64,000 bases of DNA from Paramicrobacterium sp051513965 (GCF_051513965.1 NZ_CP195847.1:1240001-1304000), one strand, 5' to 3'; shown: positions 1-8,235, numbered from the stretch's first letter. Numbers and translations: made by a program. Notes: a model not told the origin generated them from the sequence alone.

Positions 1-580
1 CAGTGCCGCGGGTGACGAGTTCGGGGGAGAGGTAAGCGATGGTGCCGAGCAGTGCCTGGCCCGTTGCGGTGTTTGCGCTGGCGGCGCGAGCGAGCCCGAA
101 GTCGCTGATCTTGATGCGACCATCGTCTGCGAGAAGCACGTTCTCCGGCTTTACGTCTCTGTGCACGATCCCTTCGCGGTGCGCCGAGGCGAGACCGGAG
201 AGAACCGCGTCCATGATGTCGACGACCTGTTGCGGTGTCAGTGAGCCGTGATCGTGCAGCAGCTCTCTCAGGGTGATGCCCGGCAGATACTCCATGACCA
301 GATAGGCCATGTCGCCGTCCTGACCCTGATCGAACACGCTGACGACGTGGGGATTCGCGAGCCGTGCAGCTGAACGGGCCTCCTGCACGAACCGGTTGGT
401 GAAGGCCTGATCATCGGAAAGGTGACCGTGCATGATCTTGATCGCGACGCGCCGCTCAAGCCGGTGATCGGTGGCGACGTAGACTGTTGCCATACCGCCT
501 CGCGCGATGCGCGAGCGCACCTCATAGCGACCGTCGATCACACGGCCGATCAGAGGGTCGGTTTGCTGGCTAGTCGTCAC
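1..580 (-). CDS. pknL: Ser/Thr protein kinase (PknL-like), N-terminal part, cut by window edge
   Basis: Transfers phosphate from ATP to Ser/Thr of target proteins at the membrane. The 193 visible residues are the kinase N-lobe and the start of the C-lobe: glycine loop RGGMATV (27-33), ATP-anchoring Lys48 in AIKIM, catalytic HRDVKPEN (140-147), DFG (160-162) and the P+1 region GTIAYLSPE (179-187). All key residues are present, so it should be active. The GTG at 580 is chosen because a TAGACT -10 element sits exactly 6 nt upstream, implying a leaderless mRNA. The C-terminus lies outside the window. The pknL name rests on synteny: in M. tuberculosis PknL neighbours and phosphorylates Rv2175c, whose homologue starts at 2052. 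Confidence 0.93.
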   Translation of the reverse strand, partial: MTTSQQTDPLIGRVIDGRYEVRSRIARGGMATVYVATDHRLERRVAIKIMHGHLSDDQAFTNRFVQEARSAARLANPHVVSVFDQGQDGDMAYLVMEYLPGITLRELLHDHGSLTPQQVVDIMDAVLSGLASAHREGIVHRDVKPENVLLADDGRIKISDFGLARAASANTATGQALLGTIAYLSPELVTRGT

Positions 581-586
581 GACACG

Positions 587-592
587 AGTCTA
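587..592 (-). promoter_or_regulatory. -10 element of kinase gene, leaderless start
   Basis: TAGACT, then 6 nt, then the GTG start of the kinase. The start codon would be the first transcribed codon. No Shine-Dalgarno sequence is visible. Confidence 0.6.
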
Positions 593-681
593 CGAATTCG
601 TTGCTGGGAAGTCGGCGCGGACACACGGGACGCGGCCTATTGAGCGGTGTTCGTTATCGAATCGTCAGCTGCCGCGCAAGC

Positions 682-1851
682 TCAGCCGAGCTGCTTCAGC
701 CAGGAGCGAGCCGACGTCTCCCACCGGGCATAGGCATCCGGGTACGCCGAGATCTGCACCGCCTGAGCCGCTTCGGTCACCGACATGTTCTCCCACCCGT
801 CGATGTCAAGAAGGCCGAGGGTCTTCCCTGTCACACCGGTGAAGAAGACCCGTGACGCGTACTCGGTGTCCATGAGCTGGTCAGCTGTTCCCCAGCCCTG
901 GCTCGGTCGCTGCTGAAACAGTCCGACCGAGTCACGGTCGCCGTGATCCACGTTTCGGAGACTCGACTCCTGCATCGCCGCTGCAAGCGCGATGACGAGA
1001 CCGTAGTCGCTCACTCCGAGCGAGCGTCCGATGCGAATGATGGTCTGCGCATTCGTCGTCATCTCGGCGGTGAGCGGTGTCACACCCTCGTCCGTCCCCT
1101 TCTCAGCATCCTTCGACGACTCGGTCGGGGTTTCAGAGCCGGGGATCACAAGCTTCTGACCGATGTAAATGATGCTCGACCAATTCAGATCATTGGCGTC
1201 GAGGAGAGCCTGAATGCTGACCCCGTGATCCGCGGCGATCCCGCTGACGGTGTCTCCAGACTTGACGGTGTAGCTTCCGCCTGTGCTGTCTTGTGACTTC
1301 GAGGAGTCGCTCTTGGATTCTCCGGAGCCCTCGTAGCCGGAGGTGTTGCTGGGGATAGTGAGCGTGTCTCCGGGGTAGATGGTGCTCGACCATGTGAGGC
1401 CATTGGCATCGAGCAGCGCCTGAGTGCTCACCCCGTGATCCGCGGCAATCCCACTGGCCGTGTCGCCGGACTCGACGGTGTAGGACGAGGATGCCTCTGC
1501 GGTCTGAGGAGTGTCTGTGGGGGACTGTGCAGAGCGTGTCAGTGAGAGCGTCTGACCGGCGTGTACCGAGCTGGCCTGTGTGAGCCCGTTCAGAGCAGCC
1601 ACTGTGCGAGCGTCCAAGCCGAACCTGTGCGCGATTCGTTCGATGGAGTCGTCCTTCGCCACGGTGTAGTTGGGCGGTGTCGGCCCAAGATGGCGCACGA
1701 TGTCTGCTGACTGTGGCTTTCCGGAGAGCGCCCGTGCACCGAAATCAGCCGTTCGATGCTCCGCTGCTGCTGCAGGAACGGTCGGCATGCTCGCCGTCAC
1801 CGCTCCCAGGATCGCAATTGGAACCATCGATTTCGCTGTCGCCGTTGCCAT
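682..1851 (-). CDS. Secreted triple-LysM protein with transglycosylase-like C-terminal domain
   Basis: 389-residue exported protein predicted to bind peptidoglycan. The start is the ATG at 1851, which has an AGGGGG ribosome site 6-7 nt upstream and opens a signal peptide (residues 1-30, ending PAAAA). Three LysM domains follow at about 61-105, 124-167 and 194-237, then a Ser/Asp/Lys-rich linker and a C-terminal domain (about 262-389) with AMQESSL (Glu295) and GLFQQRP, resembling lysozyme-like transglycosylase folds. LysM 2 and 3 are almost identical in protein and DNA, a recent internal duplication. A wall-remodelling or wall-sensing role is inferred from the domains and from the neighbouring kinase; the enzymatic activity of the C-domain is unproven. 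Confidence 0.85.
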   Translation of the reverse strand: MATATAKSMVPIAILGAVTASMPTVPAAAAEHRTADFGARALSGKPQSADIVRHLGPTPPNYTVAKDDSIERIAHRFGLDARTVAALNGLTQASSVHAGQTLSLTRSAQSPTDTPQTAEASSSYTVESGDTASGIAADHGVSTQALLDANGLTWSSTIYPGDTLTIPSNTSGYEGSGESKSDSSKSQDSTGGSYTVKSGDTVSGIAADHGVSIQALLDANDLNWSSIIYIGQKLVIPGSETPTESSKDAEKGTDEGVTPLTAEMTTNAQTIIRIGRSLGVSDYGLVIALAAAMQESSLRNVDHGDRDSVGLFQQRPSQGWGTADQLMDTEYASRVFFTGVTGKTLGLLDIDGWENMSVTEAAQAVQISAYPDAYARWETSARSWLKQLG

Positions 1852-1888
1852 GTCTCGTCCCCCTGTACGTCGATGTGCAACGTCATAA

Positions 1889-1916
1889 CCGTTACATAGG
1901 CTGTTTCCCCTGTCAA
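1889..1916 (-). promoter_or_regulatory. Candidate promoter of the LysM gene
   Basis: A perfect -35 TTGACA (complement of 1911-1916) stands 16 nt from a TAACGG -10-like hexamer (complement of 1889-1894), about 38 nt before the start codon. The -10 is weak, which would suit an activator-dependent promoter. Confidence 0.4.
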
Positions 1917-2051
1917 TCGGACTGATCAGAGTTGAGGATGTGACGAACGTTATGGGAGAACGGGATGGTGCTTCTGATCGAAGCCCGCGTCTCGGGTTCA
2001 AAACGAGGGACGAAGTGGTGGAGAGGGCGTCACACGTGGCACACTCGATGC

Positions 2052-2387
2052 GTGGAACACAGCGTTGAAGAATGGCTCCCGCTTCCCGACGTCGCCGAGA
2101 TGCTCGATATCTCCGTGAGCAGAGTTCGGCGCCTGATCGAAGACCGCGAACTGCTTGCCGTCAGGCGGGAGGGGATCCGAGTGGTTCCCGCCTCGTTCAT
2201 CCGTGATGGTGCTCCCGTCAAAGAGGTGCGAGGTACGCTCTTTGTCCTCCTCGATGCTGGTTTCAGCGACGACGAAGCGATCGAGTGGATGCTCGCGCCC
2301 AACGACGCGATCGGTGAGACGCCGATCGCAGCCCTACGCGCCGGCCGTAAGTCGGAGGTTCGGCGAGTCGCCCAGGCTCTTGCGTGA
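2052..2387 (+). CDS. Rv2175c-family DNA-binding protein (HTH)
   Basis: 111-residue protein with an N-terminal helix-turn-helix region (WLPLPDVAEMLDISVSRVRRL, residues about 7-27) and a C-terminal helical domain (LLDAGFSDDEAIEWML) typical of the Rv2175c family. In M. tuberculosis Rv2175c binds DNA and is phosphorylated by PknL, which here is the nearby kinase at 1-580. The start is the GTG at 2052, preceded by a CACACT hexamer 6 nt upstream. An upstream in-frame extension lacks family similarity and a ribosome site. It converges with the prenyl synthase gene; the two stop codons are one base apart. Confidence 0.85.
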   Translation: MEHSVEEWLPLPDVAEMLDISVSRVRRLIEDRELLAVRREGIRVVPASFIRDGAPVKEVRGTLFVLLDAGFSDDEAIEWMLAPNDAIGETPIAALRAGRKSEVRRVAQALA

Positions 2388-2388
2388 A

Positions 2389-3480
2389 CTACGCCTCGCG
2401 TTGCGCCACTGACTCCGCGAGCTCGGATAGCTCTCTCACGGCGGCTGCGTCAAGGTCTGCTTCGGTGAGGGCGTCGACGGCTCGCTGAGCCTCAGCTGCG
2501 ATTCGCTGTTCGATCTGCTCCTCAGCACCGCTCGTCCGAATGATTGACTGAACGTGTGCGATGTCATTGTCGGTGAGTGTGGGATCACCGAGGAGGCGAT
2601 CGAGCAGCTCCCGGTCCTGCGCTGAGACGGACGATCGCGTGAGGCTGATGAGTACCGTGCGCTTGCCCTCGCGAAGATCATCTCCACTCGGCTTCCCGGT
2701 GACAGCGGAGTCGCCGAAGACTCCGAGGAGATCATCTCGCAGCTGATATGCCCGTCCAAGCGGCAGCCCGTAGGAGCGAAGCGCCGCGAGCTGATGGGTG
2801 GTGGCACCAGCTGAGAGCGCACCGATCGCGACTGGCGCCTCGACGCTGTACTTCGCCGACTTATACGTGATCACGGCCTCCGCACGCGTCAGCTGCTCGT
2901 CATCCGCGTGGTCGGCCCACGCCTGCTCCTCGAGGATGTCGAGGAACTGCCCCGCGGTCACTTCGGTGCGCATTCGGGTGAACTCTGCGCGAGTGGATGC
3001 CGCGCGCGCGTGATCATCGAGATGGCTCAGAGCCTCGTCGAGGAGTTCGTCGCTCCACCCGAGCAGAAGGTCGCCCAGAAGGATCGCCGCAGATCGTCCG
3101 TATTCGCCCGAGTCACCGTTCCACGCTGCAGCTCTGTGCTGACTCTGAAAGGCTCGATGAGCGGAGGGGCGGCCTCGTCGCGTGTCGGAATTGTCGATGA
3201 TGTCGTCGTGGACGAGTGCCGCCGCATGGAAGATTTCGAGCGCAGAGGCGAGTCCCACGATGGTCTCGGAAGATGATTCGGCCGAACGTCCTGTTATCGC
3301 CCGCCACCCTTGGTGGCAGAAGCGTCCGCGGAACCTCTTTCCGCCGCTGAGAAAGTTCCTTGAGAAGGCAGAGAACTCAGCTGTTTCCTCAGATACGCGA
3401 GACAGAATAGAGGTGCGTTCGCGGAGGAAAGAATCCAAACGATTCTGAATCAGTGGAAGCAGCGGCTGAGGATCAGGCAC
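2389..3480 (-). CDS. idsA: Polyprenyl diphosphate synthase (geranylgeranyl-type)
   Basis: Condenses isopentenyl diphosphate with allylic diphosphates to make longer prenyl diphosphates for carotenoid, quinone or lipid-carrier synthesis. The 363-residue protein has the family hallmarks: GGKRFRGR near residue 47, the first Asp-rich motif within VHDDIIDNSDTRRGRP and the second in QLRDDLLGVFGD. The spacing of the first motif (DDIID) is the usual DDxxD. Product chain length cannot be read from sequence alone. The GTG start at 3480 lies 6 nt behind TAGGCT, a leaderless arrangement. It is divergent from the DUF3040 gene and has no partner gene beside it. Confidence 0.92.
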   Translation of the reverse strand: MPDPQPLLPLIQNRLDSFLRERTSILSRVSEETAEFSAFSRNFLSGGKRFRGRFCHQGWRAITGRSAESSSETIVGLASALEIFHAAALVHDDIIDNSDTRRGRPSAHRAFQSQHRAAAWNGDSGEYGRSAAILLGDLLLGWSDELLDEALSHLDDHARAASTRAEFTRMRTEVTAGQFLDILEEQAWADHADDEQLTRAEAVITYKSAKYSVEAPVAIGALSAGATTHQLAALRSYGLPLGRAYQLRDDLLGVFGDSAVTGKPSGDDLREGKRTVLISLTRSSVSAQDRELLDRLLGDPTLTDNDIAHVQSIIRTSGAEEQIEQRIAAEAQRAVDALTEADLDAAAVRELSELAESVAQREA

Positions 3481-3486
3481 GTGCCT

Positions 3487-3492
3487 AGCCTA
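3487..3492 (-). promoter_or_regulatory. -10 element of idsA, leaderless start
   Basis: TAGGCT followed by 6 nt and the GTG start of the prenyl synthase; no ribosome site is present. Confidence 0.6.
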
Positions 3493-3563
3493 GTCGCTCA
3501 AGAGCGGGATAGAATTGAGATGTACCTGGAGTCGTATCCGAACTCGCGAGAAGGGGGAAGACG

Positions 3564-3950
3564 ATGCCGCTATCTGAACAGGAGCAGAGGCTCCTAGATG
3601 AGATGGAGCGTCATCTCTACCGAAATGACGCCGATTTCGTGTCGACCACGGGCGATCGCCGGGGGCGGCCGTCGTACCGTGGCATCGCCATTGGCAGCCT
3701 GATCGCGCTTGTCGGAATCGCGGCACTGGTCGCCGGAGTGATCACGCAGCTTCCCATTATCGGGATCATCGGCTTCGTGGTGATGCTCGGTGGTGTGCTT
3801 TTCGCGATGGCTCCCTCGAAGAATGCGGACGACGCAGTCTCGTCGTCCCCTTCCTCCCCACCTCGCGCGAACGGGCAGGCTCGTCAGCGCGCTGGGTTCA
3901 TGGACCGAATGAATGAGCGATGGGACCGTCGTCAGGACGGCGATCGCTGA
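3564..3950 (+). CDS. DUF3040 family membrane protein
   Basis: 128-residue protein with the DUF3040 signature at its N-terminus (MPLSEQEQRLLDEMERHLYR), a short basic loop, two adjacent membrane helices (about residues 41-58 and 64-82) and a charged disordered tail. The family is actinobacterial, commonly next to mraZ, and has no established function. The ATG at 3564 has a strong AGGGGG site 7 nt upstream. It is monocistronic, closed by a strong terminator at 3988. A role linked to the envelope is only suggested by position. Confidence 0.88.
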   Translation: MPLSEQEQRLLDEMERHLYRNDADFVSTTGDRRGRPSYRGIAIGSLIALVGIAALVAGVITQLPIIGIIGFVVMLGGVLFAMAPSKNADDAVSSSPSSPPRANGQARQRAGFMDRMNERWDRRQDGDR

Positions 3951-3987
3951 CGCGACTCGAGCCGGGGACTCCTGGCATAGAAGTTAA

Positions 3988-4019
3988 GGACCGACCATCG
4001 GGTCGGTCCTCTTCTTTTT
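3988..4019 (+). terminator. Rho-independent terminator after the DUF3040 gene
   Basis: Perfect 9-bp stem GGACCGACC / GGTCGGTCC with the 4-nt loop ATCG, followed by the T-rich tail TCTTCTTTTT. It isolates the dcw cluster from upstream transcription. Confidence 0.92.
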
Positions 4020-4062
4020 AAGCGCTCTTCTCGCACGCGTCGCACGAGCTTCGAGAGCGCCG

Positions 4063-4100
4063 CTCCACGTGTCTCCACGCCCAGATCGATGGCTTCTCCA
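4063..4100 (-). promoter_or_regulatory. Distal MraZ-box-like repeats, set 1
   Basis: On the minus strand TGGAG occurs at 4063-4067 and 4073-4077, exactly 10 bp apart, with a third copy at 4096-4100. Sequence and spacing match the boxes beside mraZ. Function as operators is inferred. Confidence 0.4.
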
Positions 4101-4230
4101 CTTTCCTCCCCGGACCGCCCGAAGCATATCTGAGCGTCTCTTTTGCCGCCGAAATGCGCCATTTTTCGCCTGTCGAAGTGTCGACGACGACCTCGATCGA
4201 CGCGCTTGTGCGTTCTATTCATGAAGAGCC

Positions 4231-4245
4231 CTCCACCCGCCTCCA
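4231..4245 (-). promoter_or_regulatory. Distal MraZ-box-like repeats, set 2
   Basis: Minus-strand TGGAG at 4231-4235 and 4241-4245, again 10 bp apart, about 85 bp upstream of the proximal boxes and in opposite orientation. Confidence 0.4.
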
Positions 4246-4310
4246 CCATGGGAATTCCGCGGAATGGCGGTGACTTTCCGTGAGTGAACTGTGTATTCTG
4301 GCTCTAGTTC

Positions 4311-4344
4311 TGGGAAAAGTGGGTGATTGTGGAGTAAAGTGGAG
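4311..4344 (+). promoter_or_regulatory. MraZ operator: tandem TGGRN boxes
   Basis: Four boxes, TGGGA (4311), TGGGT (4320), TGGAG (4330) and TGGAG (4340), the last three spaced exactly 10 bp. In Escherichia coli MraZ represses its own operon through three TGGGN repeats separated by 5 nt; this is the same architecture, 39 bp before the mraZ start codon. Confidence 0.75.
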
Positions 4345-4382
4345 TGCATCTCCACGTTGGCCGGCGAAGAGGGGAGGGGCCG

Positions 4383-4814
4383 ATGTTCCTCGGCACGTAC
4401 TCTCCGAAGCTGGACGACAAAGGGCGAATCATCCTTCCCGCCAAGTTCCGCGATGAGCTCTCCGGCGGTGTCGTGATGACGCGTGGGCAGGAAAACTGCA
4501 TCTACGTATTCAGCGCTCGCGAGTTCGAATCGATGCACGAGAAGATCCGGCAGGCCCCGGTGACGTCGAAACAGGCGCGGGACTATCTCCGCGTCTTCCT
4601 CTCGGGCGCAAGCGCTGAGACGCCTGACAAACAGAACCGCATCACGATTCCCCACAATCTGCGCAGCTACGCAGGACTTGATCGTGAGCTCACTGTGATC
4701 GGTGCGGGCAACCGTGCTGAGATCTGGGACTCCGAGGCATGGGAGACCTACCTCGCCGACCAGGAGACCGCATTCGCTGAGACGGCGGAGGAGGTGATCC
4801 CGGGGCTCTTCTGA
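4383..4814 (+). CDS. mraZ: MraZ, transcriptional regulator of the dcw cluster
   Basis: 143-residue protein with the two tandem AbrB-like SpoVT domains of MraZ: MFLGTYSPKLDDKGRI at the N-terminus and ETPDKQNRITIPHNLR in the second half, each with the DxxxR signature. MraZ forms a ring-shaped oligomer that binds direct repeats in front of its own operon. The ATG at 4383 is chosen because the protein then starts exactly at the conserved MFLG and has a GAGGGGAGGGG ribosome site. It heads the dcw operon and is followed 90 nt later by rsmH; probable binding boxes lie just upstream. Confidence 0.97.
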   Translation: MFLGTYSPKLDDKGRIILPAKFRDELSGGVVMTRGQENCIYVFSAREFESMHEKIRQAPVTSKQARDYLRVFLSGASAETPDKQNRITIPHNLRSYAGLDRELTVIGAGNRAEIWDSEAWETYLADQETAFAETAEEVIPGLF

Positions 4815-4904
4815 CCCTCGACGCTGACTCCCAGCCGTGACAGCCCTGACACACTTCCCCGGTGCCAGGTCGGAACGGATGGGGATCAGTTTCGAGGGAC
4901 CCGG

Positions 4905-5867
4905 ATGACTATGGCAATTGACGACATCCACACCCCGGTTCTGCTCGATCGATGCATCGAGCTCCTCGAGCCCGCCGTCAGCGGTGGGGAGAAGGTGCTC
5001 ATCGACGCGACACTCGGTATGGGCGGACACACGGAGGCGCTCCTCGAACGTTTCCCTCAGCTGCACGTGATCGGACTAGATCGCGATTCCGAAGCGCTCG
5101 GCATCGCTCGTGACCGCCTCTCGTCTTTCGAGTCGCGACTCACCACGGTCAAGACCGAGTACGACGCGATCGCGATGGCGAAGCAGCATGCGGGCGTCGG
5201 GCGAATCGACGGCATCCTTTTCGATCTCGGCGTGTCATCACTTCAACTTGACCGCGTCGAACGCGGATTCTCGTACTCGCACGATGCCCCGCTCGATATG
5301 AGGATGGACGACGAAGGCGAGCTCACCGCAGAGAAGGTGCTCGCTGAGTACAGCGAAGCGGATCTTCGGAGAATCTTCCATCGCTACGGCGAAGAGAAAC
5401 TCGCGGGTCGGTACGCTCGGGCGATCGTGAAGGTCCGGGAAACCGCCCCGCTCACTCGATCTGCCGAACTCGTGCGCATCATCGATGAGGCGACACCCGC
5501 CGCGGCGCGACGCAGCGGTCATCCCGCTAAACGCGTCTTTCAAGCGCTGCGGATCGAGGTCAACAGTGAGCTGGCCGTTCTCGAGAGGGCGGTCCCCGCC
5601 GCACTCGATGCCATCGCGCAGAACGGCCGGGTCGTCGTCATGTCCTACCAGTCGCTTGAGGACCGCATCGTCAAACAGGCCTTTCAGGCTGCGACGTCGT
5701 CGAGCGCGCCCATCGACCTTCCGGTTGAGCTGCCCGAGCATCAGCCGGAGTTCCGTTTGCTCACGCGAGGGGCTGAGCGAGCGTCAGAAAGTGAGATCGC
5801 TGCGAATCCGCGCGCGACGCCGGTGAGGCTGCGAGCGGTCGAACGCATCAGGGGGAACACACCATGA
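4905..5867 (+). CDS. rsmH: 16S rRNA (cytosine-1402-N4)-methyltransferase RsmH
   Basis: Methylates N4 of C1402 in the ribosomal P site using S-adenosylmethionine. The 320-residue length fits the family. Visible signatures are HTPVLLDRCIELL at the N-terminus, the SAM-binding LIDATLGMGGHT and GLDRDSEAL, FDLGVSSLQLD, and RVFQALRIEVNSEL near the C-terminal third. The start is ATG 4905 or ATG 4911 (MTMAID); both lie behind GAGGGACCC. Its TGA overlaps the ftsL ATG by 4 nt, indicating translational coupling. Confidence 0.97.
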   Translation: MTMAIDDIHTPVLLDRCIELLEPAVSGGEKVLIDATLGMGGHTEALLERFPQLHVIGLDRDSEALGIARDRLSSFESRLTTVKTEYDAIAMAKQHAGVGRIDGILFDLGVSSLQLDRVERGFSYSHDAPLDMRMDDEGELTAEKVLAEYSEADLRRIFHRYGEEKLAGRYARAIVKVRETAPLTRSAELVRIIDEATPAAARRSGHPAKRVFQALRIEVNSELAVLERAVPAALDAIAQNGRVVVMSYQSLEDRIVKQAFQAATSSSAPIDLPVELPEHQPEFRLLTRGAERASESEIAANPRATPVRLRAVERIRGNTP

Positions 5868-6427
5868 GTACTGCAGTCGCACGCGCGACCCGACCACTGG
5901 AGTCGCCGCAGCGCAGACCGGAGACGCGACCGCTTCGCGCCGTCCCGTTGCGGGAGAAGCGGCGGACTCGCCCGAAGCTCGCCTATGCGCTCACGACGAT
6001 CACCGCGGTGAGCGGGATCGTGGTGGCACAGCTGCTTTCGAGTGTGGCCCTGAGTCAGGGAGCGTATGAGCTCTCGGCGCTCAAATCCCAGCAGCGAGCT
6101 CTCAGCCTCGAGCAGCAGTCGCTCAATCAGCAGCTCGAAGTGCTCCGTTCGCCGCAGAACGTGGCGCAGAGCGCACAGGAGCTCGGCATGGTCATCAATC
6201 AGAGCCCGGTGTACCTGAAACTGTCGACAGGAACTGTCCTCGGAGTTCCGGGCCCGGGAGGCGAAGCGACCGAGCGTCCGCTCGGCGACTCATTCGTCGA
6301 GAACAGCCTGATCGTGCCGCAGACCCCCGGGGCAGACGAATCGAAGAAGGCAGGCGAGCCTGAGAAGAAAGCACCGAGCTCGCCGTTACCCTTTGACGGA
6401 GGGTTGCCGTCCCCTAAGACTCACTGA
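5864..6427 (+). CDS. ftsL: FtsL-like septum assembly protein
   Basis: 187-residue bitopic membrane protein: a basic Arg/Pro-rich cytoplasmic segment (1-40), one membrane helix (about 41-62), a coiled-coil-like stretch rich in Leu and Gln (SLEQQSLNQQLEVL) and an acidic, disordered C-terminal tail. FtsL forms a complex with FtsB/DivIC and FtsQ that positions and activates FtsW/FtsI. Primary sequence is poorly conserved in this family, so the call rests on topology plus its invariant position between rsmH and ftsI. The ATGA overlap with rsmH couples their translation. Confidence 0.9.
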   Translation: MSTAVARATRPLESPQRRPETRPLRAVPLREKRRTRPKLAYALTTITAVSGIVVAQLLSSVALSQGAYELSALKSQQRALSLEQQSLNQQLEVLRSPQNVAQSAQELGMVINQSPVYLKLSTGTVLGVPGPGGEATERPLGDSFVENSLIVPQTPGADESKKAGEPEKKAPSSPLPFDGGLPSPKTH

Positions 6428-6456
6428 CCCGAGAGCGCCCTCGTGAGGGATGACCC

Positions 6457-8235
6457 GTGAACCACGCACGAAGAACAAGCAGACGCCGATCGATCGTGGC
6501 GATCGTTTGCGTGATGGCGGTGTTCGCCGCATTCGTCGTCCGCCTCATCGACATCCAGATCGTGAATGCATCTCAGCTGCAAGCCGATGCGGCGAAGAAG
6601 ACCTCGAGTGAGCTCACTGTCTACGGTGAGCGGGGCTCCATCGTCGATACGAATGGAAACGTGCTCGCTGGGAGCGTCATGCGCTACGACCTCTCTGTCG
6701 CGCCTGTGAACGTGAACGAGTTCTCTCGGACATCTGATGACGGCGAGAAGACCAAAGTGAGCGTCGAACAGGCGGCATCCGAGATTGCCGACATCGTCGG
6801 AACGACGGGAAAGAAAGTCCTCGACATCATCGACGGCGCTCTGGCGGACAACCCTGAGTCGCTCTATGCTCCGCTCGCCAAATCGATCGACGTGGATCAG
6901 TACCGCGAGATCGACGCTCTCGACGTTCCGTGGCTGTACGCGAAGAAGCATCCCGCCCGGCTATACCCGAACGGGGCGGTCGCCGGCAATGTGGTCGGGT
7001 TTGTAGGGTCTGATAGAACACCGCTCGCTGGCGTTGAGCTTTACATGGACTCCTGTCTCCAATCGCAGAACGGAGTTCAGGCTTACCAGCGAGGCAAAGA
7101 TGGCGTCGCGATCCCGGGCTCCATGCGCACGGTGGAGCCCGCGCAGAACGGCGGGACCGTCAAACTCACGATAGACAGTGACCTGCAGTGGTACGCCCAG
7201 CAGCGTCTCGCGGAGCAGGTTGAGGCGACGCACGGAACCTGGGGCATCGTGACTGTCATGGAGGCGGCGACGGGAAAGCTTCGCGCGGTCGCGGAGTATC
7301 CCTCCGTGGACCCGTCCAACGTATCGGGAACCGCTGCGGCTGATCGCGGGTCGCGTGCGTTCACAACGCCGTACGAACCGGGCTCGACGTTCAAGACGCT
7401 CCTGGCAGCGTCCTTGATCGACGCTGGACTCGCAGATCCGACGACCCACGTCGTCGCGGATGGCTGGTACCACCCGAGCAATGGGGCGGAGATCAAGGAC
7501 TCGTTCGCTCACGGTCCGATGAATCTCACCTTGACGGGGGTCCTGGCGGAATCGTCCAATACCGGGATCTCACAGCTGGGTGAGCGGATGTCTGCGAAAG
7601 ACCGCTATGAGTATCTGAAGAAGTTTGGGGTGGGCTCGAAGAGTGCGGTCGGGTTCCCCGGCGAATCGTCGGGGCTACTCCATCCGTGGAACGACTGGGA
7701 CAACCAGACCTTCTACGCGACGATGTTCGGTCAGGGGCTGTCGACGACCGCGATCCAGGATGTCAGTGCCTATCAGGCTCTTGCGAATGGAGGAGTGCGA
7801 TTGCCAGCGCAGCTCGTTGAGGGCTGCATCCAGCCGGACGGCACCGTCACAGACGTCCCGAGTTCGAAGGGAACCCGGGTCGTATCGGAGAAGGCGGCGA
7901 ACCTGACTGTCGAGATGCTCGAGAGCGTGCCGACGGAGGGACACTTCGGAACCACTCTGCAGATTCCTGGGTATCGGGTTGCGGCGAAATCCGGAACCGC
8001 TCAGCAGGGTGATGGATCCGGAGGGCTCAAGTCGACGTACATCGTGTCGATGACAGGCATGGCTCCTGCAGAGAATCCTGAGTACATCGTTTCGGTTACG
8101 ATCGCGAACCCGACTACCATTAGGTCGTCCGCGGCGGCGGCTCCGACGTTCCAGCAGGTCATGACTCAGGTGCTCAAGTCGTATGACGTACCGCCGTCGA
8201 CGGAGCCGGCTCCCAACTGGCCAACGCGATTCTGA
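6457..8235 (+). CDS. ftsI: Division-specific transpeptidase FtsI (PBP2/PBP3 class B)
   Basis: Cross-links septal peptidoglycan together with FtsW. The 592-residue protein has one N-terminal membrane anchor (about 12-31), a PBP dimerisation domain and a transpeptidase domain with all three active-site motifs: S310-T-F-K313, S366-S-N368 and K511-S-G-T514. There is no PASTA repeat; it ends shortly after the catalytic domain. The GTG at 6457 has GAGGG 8 nt upstream. In most actinobacteria murE follows directly; here murF begins 46 nt after the stop. Confidence 0.97.
   Translation: MNHARRTSRRRSIVAIVCVMAVFAAFVVRLIDIQIVNASQLQADAAKKTSSELTVYGERGSIVDTNGNVLAGSVMRYDLSVAPVNVNEFSRTSDDGEKTKVSVEQAASEIADIVGTTGKKVLDIIDGALADNPESLYAPLAKSIDVDQYREIDALDVPWLYAKKHPARLYPNGAVAGNVVGFVGSDRTPLAGVELYMDSCLQSQNGVQAYQRGKDGVAIPGSMRTVEPAQNGGTVKLTIDSDLQWYAQQRLAEQVEATHGTWGIVTVMEAATGKLRAVAEYPSVDPSNVSGTAAADRGSRAFTTPYEPGSTFKTLLAASLIDAGLADPTTHVVADGWYHPSNGAEIKDSFAHGPMNLTLTGVLAESSNTGISQLGERMSAKDRYEYLKKFGVGSKSAVGFPGESSGLLHPWNDWDNQTFYATMFGQGLSTTAIQDVSAYQALANGGVRLPAQLVEGCIQPDGTVTDVPSSKGTRVVSEKAANLTVEMLESVPTEGHFGTTLQIPGYRVAAKSGTAQQGDGSGGLKSTYIVSMTGMAPAENPEYIVSVTIANPTTIRSSAAAAPTFQQVMTQVLKSYDVPPSTEPAPNWPTRF

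Larger units (their letters stand above)
3951..4382. other. 432-nt intergenic region in front of the dcw cluster
   Basis: No coding sequence is supported here. It holds the DUF3040 terminator (3988-4019), two far pairs of TGGAG motifs on the minus strand, a 12-bp palindrome ATTCCGCGGAAT (4254-4265), a possible -10 TATTCT (4293-4298) and the MraZ boxes next to mraZ. Confidence 0.7.

Noticed and set aside
1852..2051. Possible riboswitch before the LysM gene
   Set aside because: Some wall-hydrolase genes of actinobacteria have a c-di-AMP riboswitch, but the region is too short and none of the conserved stems were found.
1965..2051. 29-codon upstream extension of the Rv2175c-like gene
   Set aside because: It reads through the probable promoter, has no ribosome site and no similarity to the family; GTG 2052 fits better.
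4215..5066. 283-codon open frame antisense to mraZ and the rsmH start
   Set aside because: It crosses the mraZ operator and two well-supported genes; no homology or ribosome site.
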